A DNA stretch of 64,000 nt from CSSed11-175R1 sp041685735 (GTDB taxonomy: Bacteria; Actinomycetota; Nitriliruptoria; Nitriliruptorales; Nitriliruptoraceae): the NCBI GenBank assembly GCA_041685735.1, contig JAWLFE010000011.1, positions 14,398 through 78,397 of the forward strand, written 5' to 3'. The position numbers and the translations under genes are program-made. The notes beneath the pieces were generated by a model. The model was not told the origin of the DNA. It made no database searches and worked only from the letters and a program-made list of their open reading frames with translations. Below, in pieces: positions 17,801 through 25,820 of the stretch; within the stretch, counting starts at the first letter, position 1, and every line of letters begins with the position of its first letter.

Positions 17801-19561
17801 GAAGGTGGCGAGGACCCGGCGCGGTTCCGCACCCGCGGCAGCGAACGCGACCTCGACTGCCGGATCAAGCAGGTCGCTTCGGGACGGTTCGGGGTCACAC
17901 CGCAGTACCTCGCCAACGCGCACATGTTGCAGATCAAGATGGCGCAGGGATCGAAGCCCGGGGAGGGCGGCCAGATCCCCGGCCACAAGGTGACCGACGA
18001 GATCGCGCGGCTGCGTCACACGACCCCTGGGGTCACCCTGATCAGCCCCCCGCCCCACCACGACATCTACTCGATCGAGGACCTCGCCCAGCTCATCTTC
18101 GATCTCAAGCAGGTCAACCCGGATGCGGAGGTCGACGTCAAGCTCGTCGCCGAAGCCGGTATCGGGACCGTCGCCGCCGGGGTGGTCAAGGCCCTGGCTG
18201 ATTCGATCCACATCTCCGGCAACGACGGGGGCACGGGAGCATCACCACTGTCGTCGATCCAGCATGCCGGGCTGCCGTGGGAGCTCGGTCTGGCCGAGGT
18301 GCAGCACAGCCTGCGGGTCAACGACCTGCGTGGCCGGGTGAAGCTCCGGGTCGACGGGGGTTTCAAGACCGGGCACGACGTCCTCATGGCCGCACTGCTG
18401 GGCGCCGACGAGGTCTCGTTCGGAACGGCGGCGCTGTTCGCGGAGGGCTGCATCATGGCCCGGGCGTGTCATCGCGACACCTGTCCCGTCGGCATCACGA
18501 CGCAGCGTCGGGACCTGCGCGACAAGTTCGTCGGGACCCCGGAGATGGTGGCCGGCTACCTCACGATGGTCGCCGAGGAGACGCGACGCCTCCTGGCGTC
18601 GCTCGGGCTGCGCACGCTCGACGAGGCGATCGGCCGGGTGGATCTGCTCCAGCGTCGCGACGACCTGGACGGCCGCGCGGAGCGCATCGATGTCTCACCG
18701 CTGCTGGTCGACCCGGGGGTCGGCGAGCGCCACTTCGTCGCACGTGAGCCGATCCAGGATCCCCGCAGTGACCTGGGTGACCGGGTCTTCGACGACGCGC
18801 TCGAGACCGTCTTCCTCGGTGGCATCGTCGAGTACACCTATCGGATCACCAACGCGGACCGGACCGTCGGGGCGCGCCTGGGTGGCGCGGTCGGACTGGA
18901 GTTCGCGGAGGAGGAGCCGCCGGGCATGGCGCGCCTGCGCTTCAGCGGTTCCGCCGGACAGTCGTTCGGTGCGTTCACCAGTCGGGGGGTCGAGCTCGTC
19001 CTGACCGGCGAGGCCAACGACTACGTCGGCAAGGGTCTTGGCGGTGGGCGGATCGTGATCCGCCCACCCGAGGACGACGCGGGTGACCCGGTCCTGGTCG
19101 GCAACACCGTGCTCTACGGTGCGACCGGTGGGCAGCTGTTCGTGGCCGGTCGGACCGGTGAGCGCTTCGCGGTGCGCAACTCTGGGGCGACCGCGGTCGT
19201 CGAGGGGACCGGAGACCACGCCTGCGAGTACATGACCGGCGGCACGGTGGTCGTGCTCGGTCCTACCGGCAACAACATCGGTGCCGGGATGTCGGGTGGA
19301 GAGTGCTACGTGCACGATCCGCGCGGTGAGGTGCTGGCACGGGTCAACCGACAGCTCGTCGAGGCTCGACGCCCGGACGGGTTCCAGCTCGCCGGGATCC
19401 GCGACCTCATCGAGGAGCACGCGCAGACGACCGGGTCGACCCGGGCCGCCCGGCTGCTGGAGGACTGGGAGGCCACGGCGGATTCCTTCTGGCGGATCGC
19501 CCCGAAGACCGAGCTGGAACGCGTCGCCTCCTCGGAGAGTGCCGGCGCGAAGGCGGACTGA
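14879..19561 (+). CDS. gltB: glutamate synthase, large (GltB/Fd-GOGAT type) subunit
   Basis: 1560 residues from GTG 14879. Converts glutamine plus 2-oxoglutarate to two glutamates. Order: propeptide of 31 residues, then the amidotransferase nucleophile Cys32 in RDACGIGFVTH; central domain; FMN/2-oxoglutarate domain with ISGNDGGTGASPLSS and RVDGGFKTGHDVL; 3Fe-4S cysteines in CIMARACHRDTCPVG (C-x5-C-x4-C); C-terminal GltB beta-helix with GxxxG repeats. No gltD small subunit is adjacent, so the electron donor is either an unlinked GltD or ferredoxin. The length alone does not decide. Confidence 0.96.
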   Translation: MSASALPPSTQHLDAADPRFSGFDVRGERDACGIGFVTHVDGKPRRSTVTMALQGLAGVKHRGAVAADAKSGDGAGILTQIPRELAASWAEELGAADVDPERIGILVLFLQPGDSPEDEAARQTVRDAVTAACEAQQVPLIGFREVPTNPAAIGEMALAVQPALVQAVMLRPEGADDIEAERAAYRVRRQARKASEAAGARYYAASCSFLTVTYKAMADADQLDDFYLDLQDERFTSALAIFHSRFSTNTAPTWERAQPFRMLCHNGEINTIMGNVALMRAREGELGPGSLSLDGTDWVDPALMAPIIDLDQSDSAKLDGALELLVRGGRDVRHAQAMLVPQVWEGARDVDPEIRDFYRYHSGIVEPWDGPAGLIFTDGRRVGATLDRNGLRPLRYHVCEDGTVVASSEVGAVSTSLPTDHADHHGSVRRERLGPGQMLCVDPDEGGLQEDREIKLRLAKRQPYGSWLEQNLAQVNAGHPIEGAPDDLRQRQLAFGFTKEEIISILRPMATQGKETTSSMGDDTPMEPLSHVRRPIAHFLKQRFAQVTNPPIDHHREHEVMSLRTLLGPRQPLLTERPEAARLAELGSFFLFPDGLQRIVLDPEIPFAVQAVDATFPVIEGPAGLEVALERLGTEAAEHVRAGAGIVVVSDVGVDEDRCRVPILLAVGAVHQALLAKGLRTKTSLVAETDEARETHDMATLLGFGADAIVPRLVLQTIADLADEGRIGGDNPSASIAQERYRNAAEDGVLKIMSKMGISVLDSYRSAQIFEAMGLGPDVIGRCFAGVTSTLGGLTLADLAEDVLGQHTDAFDLEEPAEEGEPVKMPDLTSPGIIKWRKNGEFHDMNKPVIEALHDVLGLGRKPATEPFVLDGAGSSSEVDGTTAQLLRQAVNEGRHDLYQVFSESVRTRPTAYPRDFLTPIPAGEPIPLDEVEPVSAITRRFSTGAMSHGALSAEAHETLAAGLNLIGGRANSGEGGEDPARFRTRGSERDLDCRIKQVASGRFGVTPQYLANAHMLQIKMAQGSKPGEGGQIPGHKVTDEIARLRHTTPGVTLISPPPHHDIYSIEDLAQLIFDLKQVNPDAEVDVKLVAEAGIGTVAAGVVKALADSIHISGNDGGTGASPLSSIQHAGLPWELGLAEVQHSLRVNDLRGRVKLRVDGGFKTGHDVLMAALLGADEVSFGTAALFAEGCIMARACHRDTCPVGITTQRRDLRDKFVGTPEMVAGYLTMVAEETRRLLASLGLRTLDEAIGRVDLLQRRDDLDGRAERIDVSPLLVDPGVGERHFVAREPIQDPRSDLGDRVFDDALETVFLGGIVEYTYRITNADRTVGARLGGAVGLEFAEEEPPGMARLRFSGSAGQSFGAFTSRGVELVLTGEANDYVGKGLGGGRIVIRPPEDDAGDPVLVGNTVLYGATGGQLFVAGRTGERFAVRNSGATAVVEGTGDHACEYMTGGTVVVLGPTGNNIGAGMSGGECYVHDPRGEVLARVNRQLVEARRPDGFQLAGIRDLIEEHAQTTGSTRAARLLEDWEATADSFWRIAPKTELERVASSESAGAKAD

Positions 19562-19630
19562 GAGGACGAACGCCGACCGGCCGACCGGCCGAACGGCCGA
19601 CGATGCGGCGACGAGGCGGCGCGCGGGCAG

Positions 19631-19636
19631 TAGGCT
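19631..19636 (+). promoter_or_regulatory. -10 element TAGGCT before the M23 peptidase
   Basis: TANNNT hexamer 100 bp before the first copy of the peptidase start. Downstream, a 17-bp unit is repeated in tandem (19688-19704, 19705-19721). Confidence 0.35.
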
Positions 19637-19695
19637 CACGCGCCGCAACGTGTCCCGTCGGTCCGTGGCCGCCGGCTCTCGACCCACCGTCGAGA

Positions 19696-19993
19696 TCGAC
19701 CCGCCGTCGAGATCGACCCGCCGTCAAGGTGTCCCGTGCTCAACGCCCTCCGTGCCCACGCCTCGCATCCCTGGATCATCGCGGTCGTGTTCGTNNNNNN
19801 NNNNNNNNNNNNNNNNNNNNNNNNNNNNNNNNNNNNNNNNNNNNNNNNNNNNNNNNNNNNNNNNNNNNNNNNNNNNNNNNNNNNNNNNNNNNNNTCGACC
19901 CGCCGTCGAGATCGACCCGCCGTCAAGGTGTCCCGTGCTCAACGCCCTCCGTGCCCACGCCTCGCATCCCTGGATCATCGCGGTCGTGTTCGT
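19696..19993. other. assembly gap (N 19795-19894) flanked by an identical 99-bp overlap
   Basis: Bases 19696-19794 immediately left of the 100 N are identical to 19895-19993 immediately right of them. Two contig ends sharing exactly 99 bases were scaffolded with a placeholder instead of being merged. The duplication and the gap are most likely not real. Confidence 0.85.
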
Positions 19994-21152
19994 TGCGATC
20001 GTGGCGATGCTGGCGGTCGTGCCGACCGAAGCGGGAGCCGACGAGCAGCTCGAGGAGATCCGCGAACAGCTCTCGGAGGCGCAGCAACGGCAGGTCGAGG
20101 TCCAGGAGCGCATCGAGAACAACCAGCGGCAGCTCGAGGAGCTGCTCGGGCGGATCGCGGGGCTCGAGGACGAGGTCGCCGAGCTCGAGCGCGAGGTCGC
20201 CGGGCACGAGCGCAACATGCGCGAGTTGGATGCCCTGGTGAGTTTCCGGGTGCGTGAGGCGTACAAGCACGGTGCCTCGATGGACCCGATGTCGGTGCTG
20301 CTCAGCGGTGAGGATGCGTCGAGCGCGCTGGCCATGGCCAGCACGGTCCAACGCCTGGTCGCCGGCGACCGGATCCGCACGGAGGACCTGGCCGCCGCCC
20401 GCGTGCGCACACGCGCCTCAGCCGACCTGCTGGAGACCCGTGCCGAGGAACTGCGTACCGCCGAAGAGGACTTCGAGCAGGTCGCCCAGTCGCTCACGGC
20501 GGACCTGGAGTCCCTCCAGGAGCTGGAGGAGGATCTGACCGATCAGGAACGCGCCGAGGTGGCCCGGATCGAGCGGGAACGGCGCGAGCGTGAGGAGCGG
20601 GAACGTCGGGAACGCGAGGCACGCGAAGCCCGCGAGGCGGCGGCCCGCGCCGCGCGTGAGAGCGCGAACGACACCAGCAGCGGTGGCAGCTCCGGCGGCG
20701 GAGGCTCTGGCTCCACGACCTCAGCCACCTCCTCGCCGGCTCCGACCGGTAGCGGCGGGATGGCCTGCCCGCTGGATCAGCCACGGCACTTCATCGACAG
20801 CTGGGGGTTCGCCCGGTCGGGTGGTCGCTCGCACCGGGGCACCGACATCATGGGCCCGCACGGCATCCCGGTCCGGGCGATCACCGACGGCACCTGGCAC
20901 CACCAGCGGGTGGGCCGCAACGCCGGGGTCTGGGGCATCCTGCGGGGCAGCAACGGCGACCACTACTGGTACCTGCACCTGACCACCCACACCGTGTCCA
21001 ACGGTGCGCGCGTCACTGCCGGCCAGCAGATCGCGACCAACGGCTCCACGGGCAACGCCCATCCGAGCGCGCCACACATCCACTTCGAGCTGCACCCGGG
21101 TGGGGGGTCCGCCGTCAACCCGTACCGCCTGCTGCGCAGCGCCTGCGGGTGA
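19935..21152 (+). CDS. secreted coiled-coil M23 (LytM-type) peptidase
   Basis: 405 residues from GTG 19935 (AAGGTG upstream; the same start also exists at 19736, left of the gap). An N-terminal hydrophobic signal/anchor (about 13-30) is followed by long Glu/Gln/Arg-rich coiled coils (about 35-265) as in EnvC/RipC-type activators, a Ser/Gly linker, then the peptidase domain. Zn ligands are seen in HRGTD and HIHFE. So the metalloendopeptidase domain looks potentially active on peptidoglycan cross-links. Location: outside the membrane. Related in design to the second M23 gene at 28480. Confidence 0.88.
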   Translation: MLNALRAHASHPWIIAVVFVAIVAMLAVVPTEAGADEQLEEIREQLSEAQQRQVEVQERIENNQRQLEELLGRIAGLEDEVAELEREVAGHERNMRELDALVSFRVREAYKHGASMDPMSVLLSGEDASSALAMASTVQRLVAGDRIRTEDLAAARVRTRASADLLETRAEELRTAEEDFEQVAQSLTADLESLQELEEDLTDQERAEVARIERERREREERERREREAREAREAAARAARESANDTSSGGSSGGGGSGSTTSATSSPAPTGSGGMACPLDQPRHFIDSWGFARSGGRSHRGTDIMGPHGIPVRAITDGTWHHQRVGRNAGVWGILRGSNGDHYWYLHLTTHTVSNGARVTAGQQIATNGSTGNAHPSAPHIHFELHPGGGSAVNPYRLLRSACG

Positions 21153-21187
21153 CGTCACCGGGTGCCGGATCCGCCCGGCAGACGCGG

Positions 21188-21193
21188 TACGTT
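21188..21193 (+). promoter_or_regulatory. -10 element TACGTT for korAB
   Basis: TANNNT hexamer about 100 bp before the korA ATG, just after the end of the peptidase gene. Confidence 0.35.
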
Positions 21194-21293
21194 CGACAGC
21201 CCACGGGCCGGGCGTGCACGGACCGTGGGCACGGGGATCGGTGGCGCGCCTCCAGATGACGCGAAGTCAAGGTGACTCGAAGGGAACGACGAT

Positions 21294-23195
21294 ATGGCCA
21301 GCGACGTCGGCACGGACGTAGCCGAACGGACCCACGTCCAACTCTCCAACGCGGTCGTGCGCTTCGCCGGGGACTCCGGCGACGGGATGCAGCTCGCGGG
21401 TGACCAGTTCACCAACCAGACCGCCATCGCCGGCAACGACCTCGCGACCCTGCCGGATTTCCCGGCCGAGATCCGGGCCCCCGCCGGCACGCTCGCCGGG
21501 GTGAGTTCGTTCCAGCTGCACTTCTCCGACCAGGACATCCACACGCCGGGTGACGCGCCCGACGTGCTGGTGGCGATGAACCCGGCGGCGCTGCAGAAGC
21601 ACCTCGGTGCCCTGAAGTCCGGCGGCACGCTGATCATCAACACCGATGCGTTCTCGAGCCGCAACCTGACCAAGGCCGGCTACGACGAGGATCCCCGTGA
21701 GGACGGGAGTCTGACCGACTACCAGCTCCACGAGGTCGATCTGACGACGCTGACGCTGCGGGCCCTCGAGGGCCACATCGAACGCGGCGAGCTCAACAAG
21801 AAGGAGGCCGAGCGCTGCAAGAACATGCTGGCGCTCGGGCTCGTGTCGTGGATGTTCTCCCGCCCGATCGAGGAGACCGAGTCCTGGCTCGAGACCAAGT
21901 TCGCCAAGAAGCCTGAGGTCGCCGACGCCAACGTCACGGCCCTGCGGGCCGGCTGGAACTTCGGTGAGACCACCGAGGCGTTCGTCTTCACCTACGAGGT
22001 CAAGGCCGCCAAGCTGCCCCCGGGTCGCTACCGCAACATCACCGGCAACCAGGCGCTGTCGTACGGGCTGGTGGCCGCCAGCGTGCGGTCCAAGCTGCCG
22101 CTGTTCTGCGGCTCGTACCCGATCACACCCGCCTCCGACATCCTGCACGAGCTCGCGCAGCTCAAGCGGTTCAACGTCAACACCTTCCAGGCCGAGGACG
22201 AGATCGCCGCCATCGGGTCGGTGATCGGCGCGGCCTTCGGCGGCTCGTTGGCCGTGACCGCGTCGTCGGGACCGGGGATCGCGCTGAAGGCCGAGGCGAT
22301 GGGTCTGGCGATGATCACCGAGCTGCCCTGCCTGATCGTCAACGTGCAGCGTGGTGGTCCCTCGACGGGTCTGCCGACCAAGACGGAGCAGTCCGATCTG
22401 TTCCAGGTCATGTTCGGACGCAACGGGGAAGCGCCGATCCCGGTCGTGGCCGCCAGTTCCCCCGCGGACTGTTTCCACGCCGCGATCGAAGCCGCGCGCA
22501 TCGCCCTGACCTACCGCACGCCGGTGGTCCTGCTGTCGGACGGCTACCTCGCGAACTCCGCAGAGCCGTGGCGGCTACCGGAGGTCGACGACCTGCCCGA
22601 CCTGTCCGCGGACTTCAGCTTCGCCACGGAGCCCAACACCCCGGACGGCGACTTCCTGCCCTACCTGCGTGACCCGGAGACGCTCGCGCGTCCGTGGGCA
22701 CTGCCCGGCACCGCCGGACTCGAACACCGCATCGGTGGTATCGAGAAGGAGGACGGCAGCGGGCACATCAGCTACGACCCGGCCAACCACCACCGCATGG
22801 CCGAGTTGCGCTACGAGCGCATGGACAGGATCGCGGAGGGGTTGCCACCGCTCGAGGTGGAGGATCCGTCCGGCGAGGCCGACGTGCTCGTCATCGGCTG
22901 GGGGTCGACCGAGGGGCCGATCCGCGCGGCGTGCCACGATCTGCGCGCCCGGGGCCGCAACGTCGCCCGGGTACACGTGCGCCACCTGATGCCGCTCCCA
23001 CTGGACCTCCCGGACCTGCTGCGGTCCTACGGGACGGTGATCCTGCCCGAGAACAACATGGGGCAACTCGCGATGCTGCTGCGTGCCAAGACCCTGGTCG
23101 ACATCAAGCCCTACAACCGGGTGACCGGGCAACCGTTCTCGGCCACCGAACTGATCGATGTCATCGAGACCCTCGGATGGGGGGAGTCGGCGTGA
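21294..23195 (+). CDS. korA: 2-oxoacid:ferredoxin oxidoreductase, fused gamma-alpha subunit
   Basis: 633 residues. Residues about 15-200 are the gamma domain (VVRFAGDSGDGMQLAGDQF), the rest the alpha domain (GNQALSYGLVAASV, YPITPASDILHELA, SGPGIALKAEAMGL, RGGPSTGLPTKTEQSDL). With KorB it decarboxylates 2-oxoglutarate (or pyruvate) to the acyl-CoA and reduces ferredoxin, replacing or supplementing 2-oxoglutarate dehydrogenase as in M. tuberculosis KorAB. The stop overlaps the korB start as GTGA. 2-oxoglutarate as substrate is inferred from the actinobacterial KorAB architecture. Confidence 0.93.
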   Translation: MASDVGTDVAERTHVQLSNAVVRFAGDSGDGMQLAGDQFTNQTAIAGNDLATLPDFPAEIRAPAGTLAGVSSFQLHFSDQDIHTPGDAPDVLVAMNPAALQKHLGALKSGGTLIINTDAFSSRNLTKAGYDEDPREDGSLTDYQLHEVDLTTLTLRALEGHIERGELNKKEAERCKNMLALGLVSWMFSRPIEETESWLETKFAKKPEVADANVTALRAGWNFGETTEAFVFTYEVKAAKLPPGRYRNITGNQALSYGLVAASVRSKLPLFCGSYPITPASDILHELAQLKRFNVNTFQAEDEIAAIGSVIGAAFGGSLAVTASSGPGIALKAEAMGLAMITELPCLIVNVQRGGPSTGLPTKTEQSDLFQVMFGRNGEAPIPVVAASSPADCFHAAIEAARIALTYRTPVVLLSDGYLANSAEPWRLPEVDDLPDLSADFSFATEPNTPDGDFLPYLRDPETLARPWALPGTAGLEHRIGGIEKEDGSGHISYDPANHHRMAELRYERMDRIAEGLPPLEVEDPSGEADVLVIGWGSTEGPIRAACHDLRARGRNVARVHVRHLMPLPLDLPDLLRSYGTVILPENNMGQLAMLLRAKTLVDIKPYNRVTGQPFSATELIDVIETLGWGESA

Positions 23196-24211
23196 CCACC
23201 AACGACAGCAAGCTGACCAAGAAGGACTTCACCTCGGACCGCGAGGTGCGCTGGTGCCCGGGGTGCGGCGACTACGCGATCCTGGCGACCGTGCAGACCC
23301 TGCTGCCCGAGCTCGGGGCGACCCCGGCGTCCACCGCGTTCATCTCCGGGATCGGCTGTTCGTCGCGGTTCCCGTACTACATGGACACCTACGGGTTCCA
23401 CACGATCCACGGTCGTGCCCCGGCGGTGGCGACGGGACTGGCGATCACACGGCCCGACCTGGACGTCTGGGTCGTGACCGGTGACGGCGACGGGCTGTCC
23501 ATCGGGGGCAACCACCTGATCCATGCGCTGCGCCGCAACGTCAACCTCAAGATCCTGTTGTTCAACAACGAGATCTACGGGTTGACCAAGGGGCAGTACT
23601 CGCCGACCTCGCCGTTGGGATCGGTCAAGAAATCGACCCCCATGGGTTCGATCGACCGACCGTTGAACCCCGTGAGCCTGGCGCTGGGAGCCGAAGCGAC
23701 GTTCGTCGCCCGCAGCATCGACACCGATCGCAAGCACCTCTCATCGGTGCTCGAGGCGGCCTACAACCACCCCGGCGCTGCGTTCGTCGAGATCTACCAG
23801 AACTGCAACGTCTTCAACGATGGTGCGTTCATGGCGATCAAGGACAAGGATCAGAAGGACCACAACCAGATCCGCCTGACCGCGGGCGAGCCGATCACGT
23901 TCGGGCCCGACGGCGAGCACGCGGTGGTCGCTCGTGGGGACGGCTCGATGAAGATCGTGCCGACCGAGAAGGCGGGCGATCGCGTGGTGATCCACGATCC
24001 GAACAAGCTCGAGCCGACCACGGCGTTCGCGTTGGCACGGCTGTCGCACAACCCGACCGGTCCAACCCCCATCGGGATCTTCCGGGACGTGGAACGGCCG
24101 GTCTACGACCAGGTCTCGCGCGAGCAGGTGGAGCAGGCGCGTGCGGACCAGGGTGAGGGGTCGCTCGAGCAGCTGCTCGGTTCCGGCAACGTCTGGGACG
24201 TCGTGGGCTGA
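23192..24211 (+). CDS. korB: 2-oxoacid:ferredoxin oxidoreductase, beta subunit
   Basis: 339 residues from GTG 23192, overlapping korA by four bases. It binds thiamine diphosphate and a 4Fe-4S cluster: WCPGCGDYAIL near residue 22, IGCSSR near 56, the TPP site VVTGDGDGLSIGGNH followed by LLFNNEIYGLTKGQYSPTS, and a further Cys in QNCNVFND. Cytoplasmic partner of KorA. The nuclease gene begins only five bases after its stop, so the three genes form one transcription unit. Confidence 0.94.
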   Translation: MTTNDSKLTKKDFTSDREVRWCPGCGDYAILATVQTLLPELGATPASTAFISGIGCSSRFPYYMDTYGFHTIHGRAPAVATGLAITRPDLDVWVVTGDGDGLSIGGNHLIHALRRNVNLKILLFNNEIYGLTKGQYSPTSPLGSVKKSTPMGSIDRPLNPVSLALGAEATFVARSIDTDRKHLSSVLEAAYNHPGAAFVEIYQNCNVFNDGAFMAIKDKDQKDHNQIRLTAGEPITFGPDGEHAVVARGDGSMKIVPTEKAGDRVVIHDPNKLEPTTAFALARLSHNPTGPTPIGIFRDVERPVYDQVSREQVEQARADQGEGSLEQLLGSGNVWDVVG

Positions 24212-24216
24212 ACCGG

Positions 24217-25206
24217 ATGGTGGATCTGCCGCTGGACACCCCTGCGCGGCAGCGGCTGGCCACCGATCTGCTCGGGTGGGGAGCGCCCCGGCCGCGGATC
24301 GACCCCCAGGTGGTCGCGGACCTGCGTGAGCAGCTCGAGGCCGGCCTCGGCGCCATCGGCGACGACCTCGGTGAGGTCGCCGCCGCTCAGCGTGGGGGCC
24401 ACCTGCTCGTCACCAAGACCAAGCTGGATCGGCTGGTCTGCGACGGGCTCCAGCTCGACGCGGCGCCGTTCGAACACACCCACGCCAGCGTCCGGGGGAT
24501 CCTCGGGCACGCGGTGGTCGAACACGACCTCGATGCGGGTCGGACCGACCCGACGCCACAGGTCGTCGAGGTGGTCTGGCAGGCCGAGGCCAGCCGCCGT
24601 CCCGGCGACCCGTCGTCGCTGTCCGCGTGGATGAACCGGCTGTCACCGGACGAGGCGCAGCACCTCCGCGACGAACTCGCTGACCTGCTGGAGGGCTTCC
24701 GGGAGGTGTGGCCACCCCTGCCGGCCGAGCGGGTGCGCATCCGGACCGAGCGGGCCATCGGGGTCTCGGTGGCCGGCGGACGCGTGCGGTTGTTCGGACG
24801 ACCGGACCTCATCATCGAGAGCCGCCATCACGATGATCGGGCGCGGACGCTGGTCGTCGATCTGAAGACCGGACGGCCTCGCTCCGAGCACGATCGGCAC
24901 GAGCTGCGCTTCTACGCGCTGCTCGTCACCCTCTCCCGGGGACGGCCGCCCTTCCGGTGGGCCACCTACTACGTGACGGAAGGCCGCCATGAGGCGGAGG
25001 ACCACCGTCCGGAGGTCCTGGAGGCGACCGCCCGACGGGTCATCGATGGCGTGCGGCAACTGGTGCGCCTGGGTGTCCGCGACCCGGAGGATGAGCGGGA
25101 CCTGCGGCTGCGCGGTGGGAGCTGGTGCTTCATGTGCCTGCGCGAACCCCACTGCGAGGTGGCGGCGGAGGCACGAGCGGCGCACGCGATGGACGAGCTC
25201 GGTTGA
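24217..25206 (+). CDS. PD-(D/E)XK nuclease with Cas4/AddB-like Fe-S cysteines
   Basis: 329 residues. RecB-family nuclease core: RGILGHAVVEH (His), RLFGRPDLII (Asp), VVDLKTGRP (D-x-K, then Gln-less RHELRFYALLV). The C-terminus has C-x2-C-x5-C (WCFMCLREPHC), and a single Cys lies at about 75 (DRLVC). This C...CxxCxxxxxC spacing is that of the iron-sulphur staple of AddB and Cas4. No helicase domain or cas gene is near, so it is a stand-alone exonuclease-like protein; its role in repair is inference. It is translationally close-coupled to korB. Confidence 0.75.
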   Translation: MVDLPLDTPARQRLATDLLGWGAPRPRIDPQVVADLREQLEAGLGAIGDDLGEVAAAQRGGHLLVTKTKLDRLVCDGLQLDAAPFEHTHASVRGILGHAVVEHDLDAGRTDPTPQVVEVVWQAEASRRPGDPSSLSAWMNRLSPDEAQHLRDELADLLEGFREVWPPLPAERVRIRTERAIGVSVAGGRVRLFGRPDLIIESRHHDDRARTLVVDLKTGRPRSEHDRHELRFYALLVTLSRGRPPFRWATYYVTEGRHEAEDHRPEVLEATARRVIDGVRQLVRLGVRDPEDERDLRLRGGSWCFMCLREPHCEVAAEARAAHAMDELG

Positions 25207-25230
25207 CCAGCGGTCGTGACGAGCGGGGGA

Positions 25231-25716
25231 TCAGTCCCGGTCAGGGAGGTTCTCGGGGAGGATCGGCCCGGTCTCCTGCGGCTGCATCCGGGCGGAGAAG
25301 TCCCAGCTCGACAGCCGGAGCTCATCGATGCGGATCGCGACCTCGTCGTCCGCGTTGCGCGCCAGCAGCCCGGCGAGGTCGTCGTTGACCGGGTCGAGGT
25401 AGCGGGCCAAGAGCGCATCCAGCGTCGTCCGGCCGTGTCCCGGGATCACCGTGGCACGACCGGTGCCCCGGACCCCGCGGTAGGGCGGGATATCCGGACC
25501 GACCTCGATCCCGACGCGCGGATCGGCGCTGATGTGCTCCACGACATCGGCGTCCGCGCGGGTCGCGCACCAGAGCGCACCGTGATCGACGCGGTACCAC
25601 AGCGACACGACGAGCGGCCCGCGTGGCGCCAGCACGGCCAGACGGACGGGGATCCTGGCGCCCCGGAGCCAGTGCACGACCTGCGGCTCGTCCCACGGGC
25701 CTCCGACGAGCTTCAC
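25231..25716 (-). CDS. pyridoxamine 5'-phosphate oxidase-like flavin-binding protein
   Basis: 161 residues from GTG 25716, with AGGGAGG five bases upstream. The split-barrel fold is suggested by PVRLAVLAPRGPLVVSLWY, LWCATRADADVVEHISADP and GVRGTGRATVIPGHG, typical of the PNPOx/DUF385-like superfamily that binds FMN or F420. It is too short and too divergent to be PdxH. Substrate unknown. Convergent with the nuclease gene, 24 bp apart. Confidence 0.75.
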   Translation of the reverse strand: MKLVGGPWDEPQVVHWLRGARIPVRLAVLAPRGPLVVSLWYRVDHGALWCATRADADVVEHISADPRVGIEVGPDIPPYRGVRGTGRATVIPGHGRTTLDALLARYLDPVNDDLAGLLARNADDEVAIRIDELRLSSWDFSARMQPQETGPILPENLPDRD

Positions 25717-25820
25717 ACGGTCCTCCCTGTTCGGCGCCGCGCGGCGTGCATGTCATCCGTCCGGGTCCGCCGCGCCACGAGTCTGCCGTGCCCCGCGCCG
25801 TGTCGCACCCACCGGGCATC

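Noticed and set aside
15566..18211. Very long open frame antisense to gltB
   Set aside because: Long antisense frames arise naturally in high-GC genes; its composition (Arg/His/Gln-rich) shows no fold, while the plus-strand protein is a complete GltB.
19696..19993. A true 99-bp direct repeat
   Set aside because: The copies abut the placeholder Ns exactly, which is the mark of an unmerged contig overlap.
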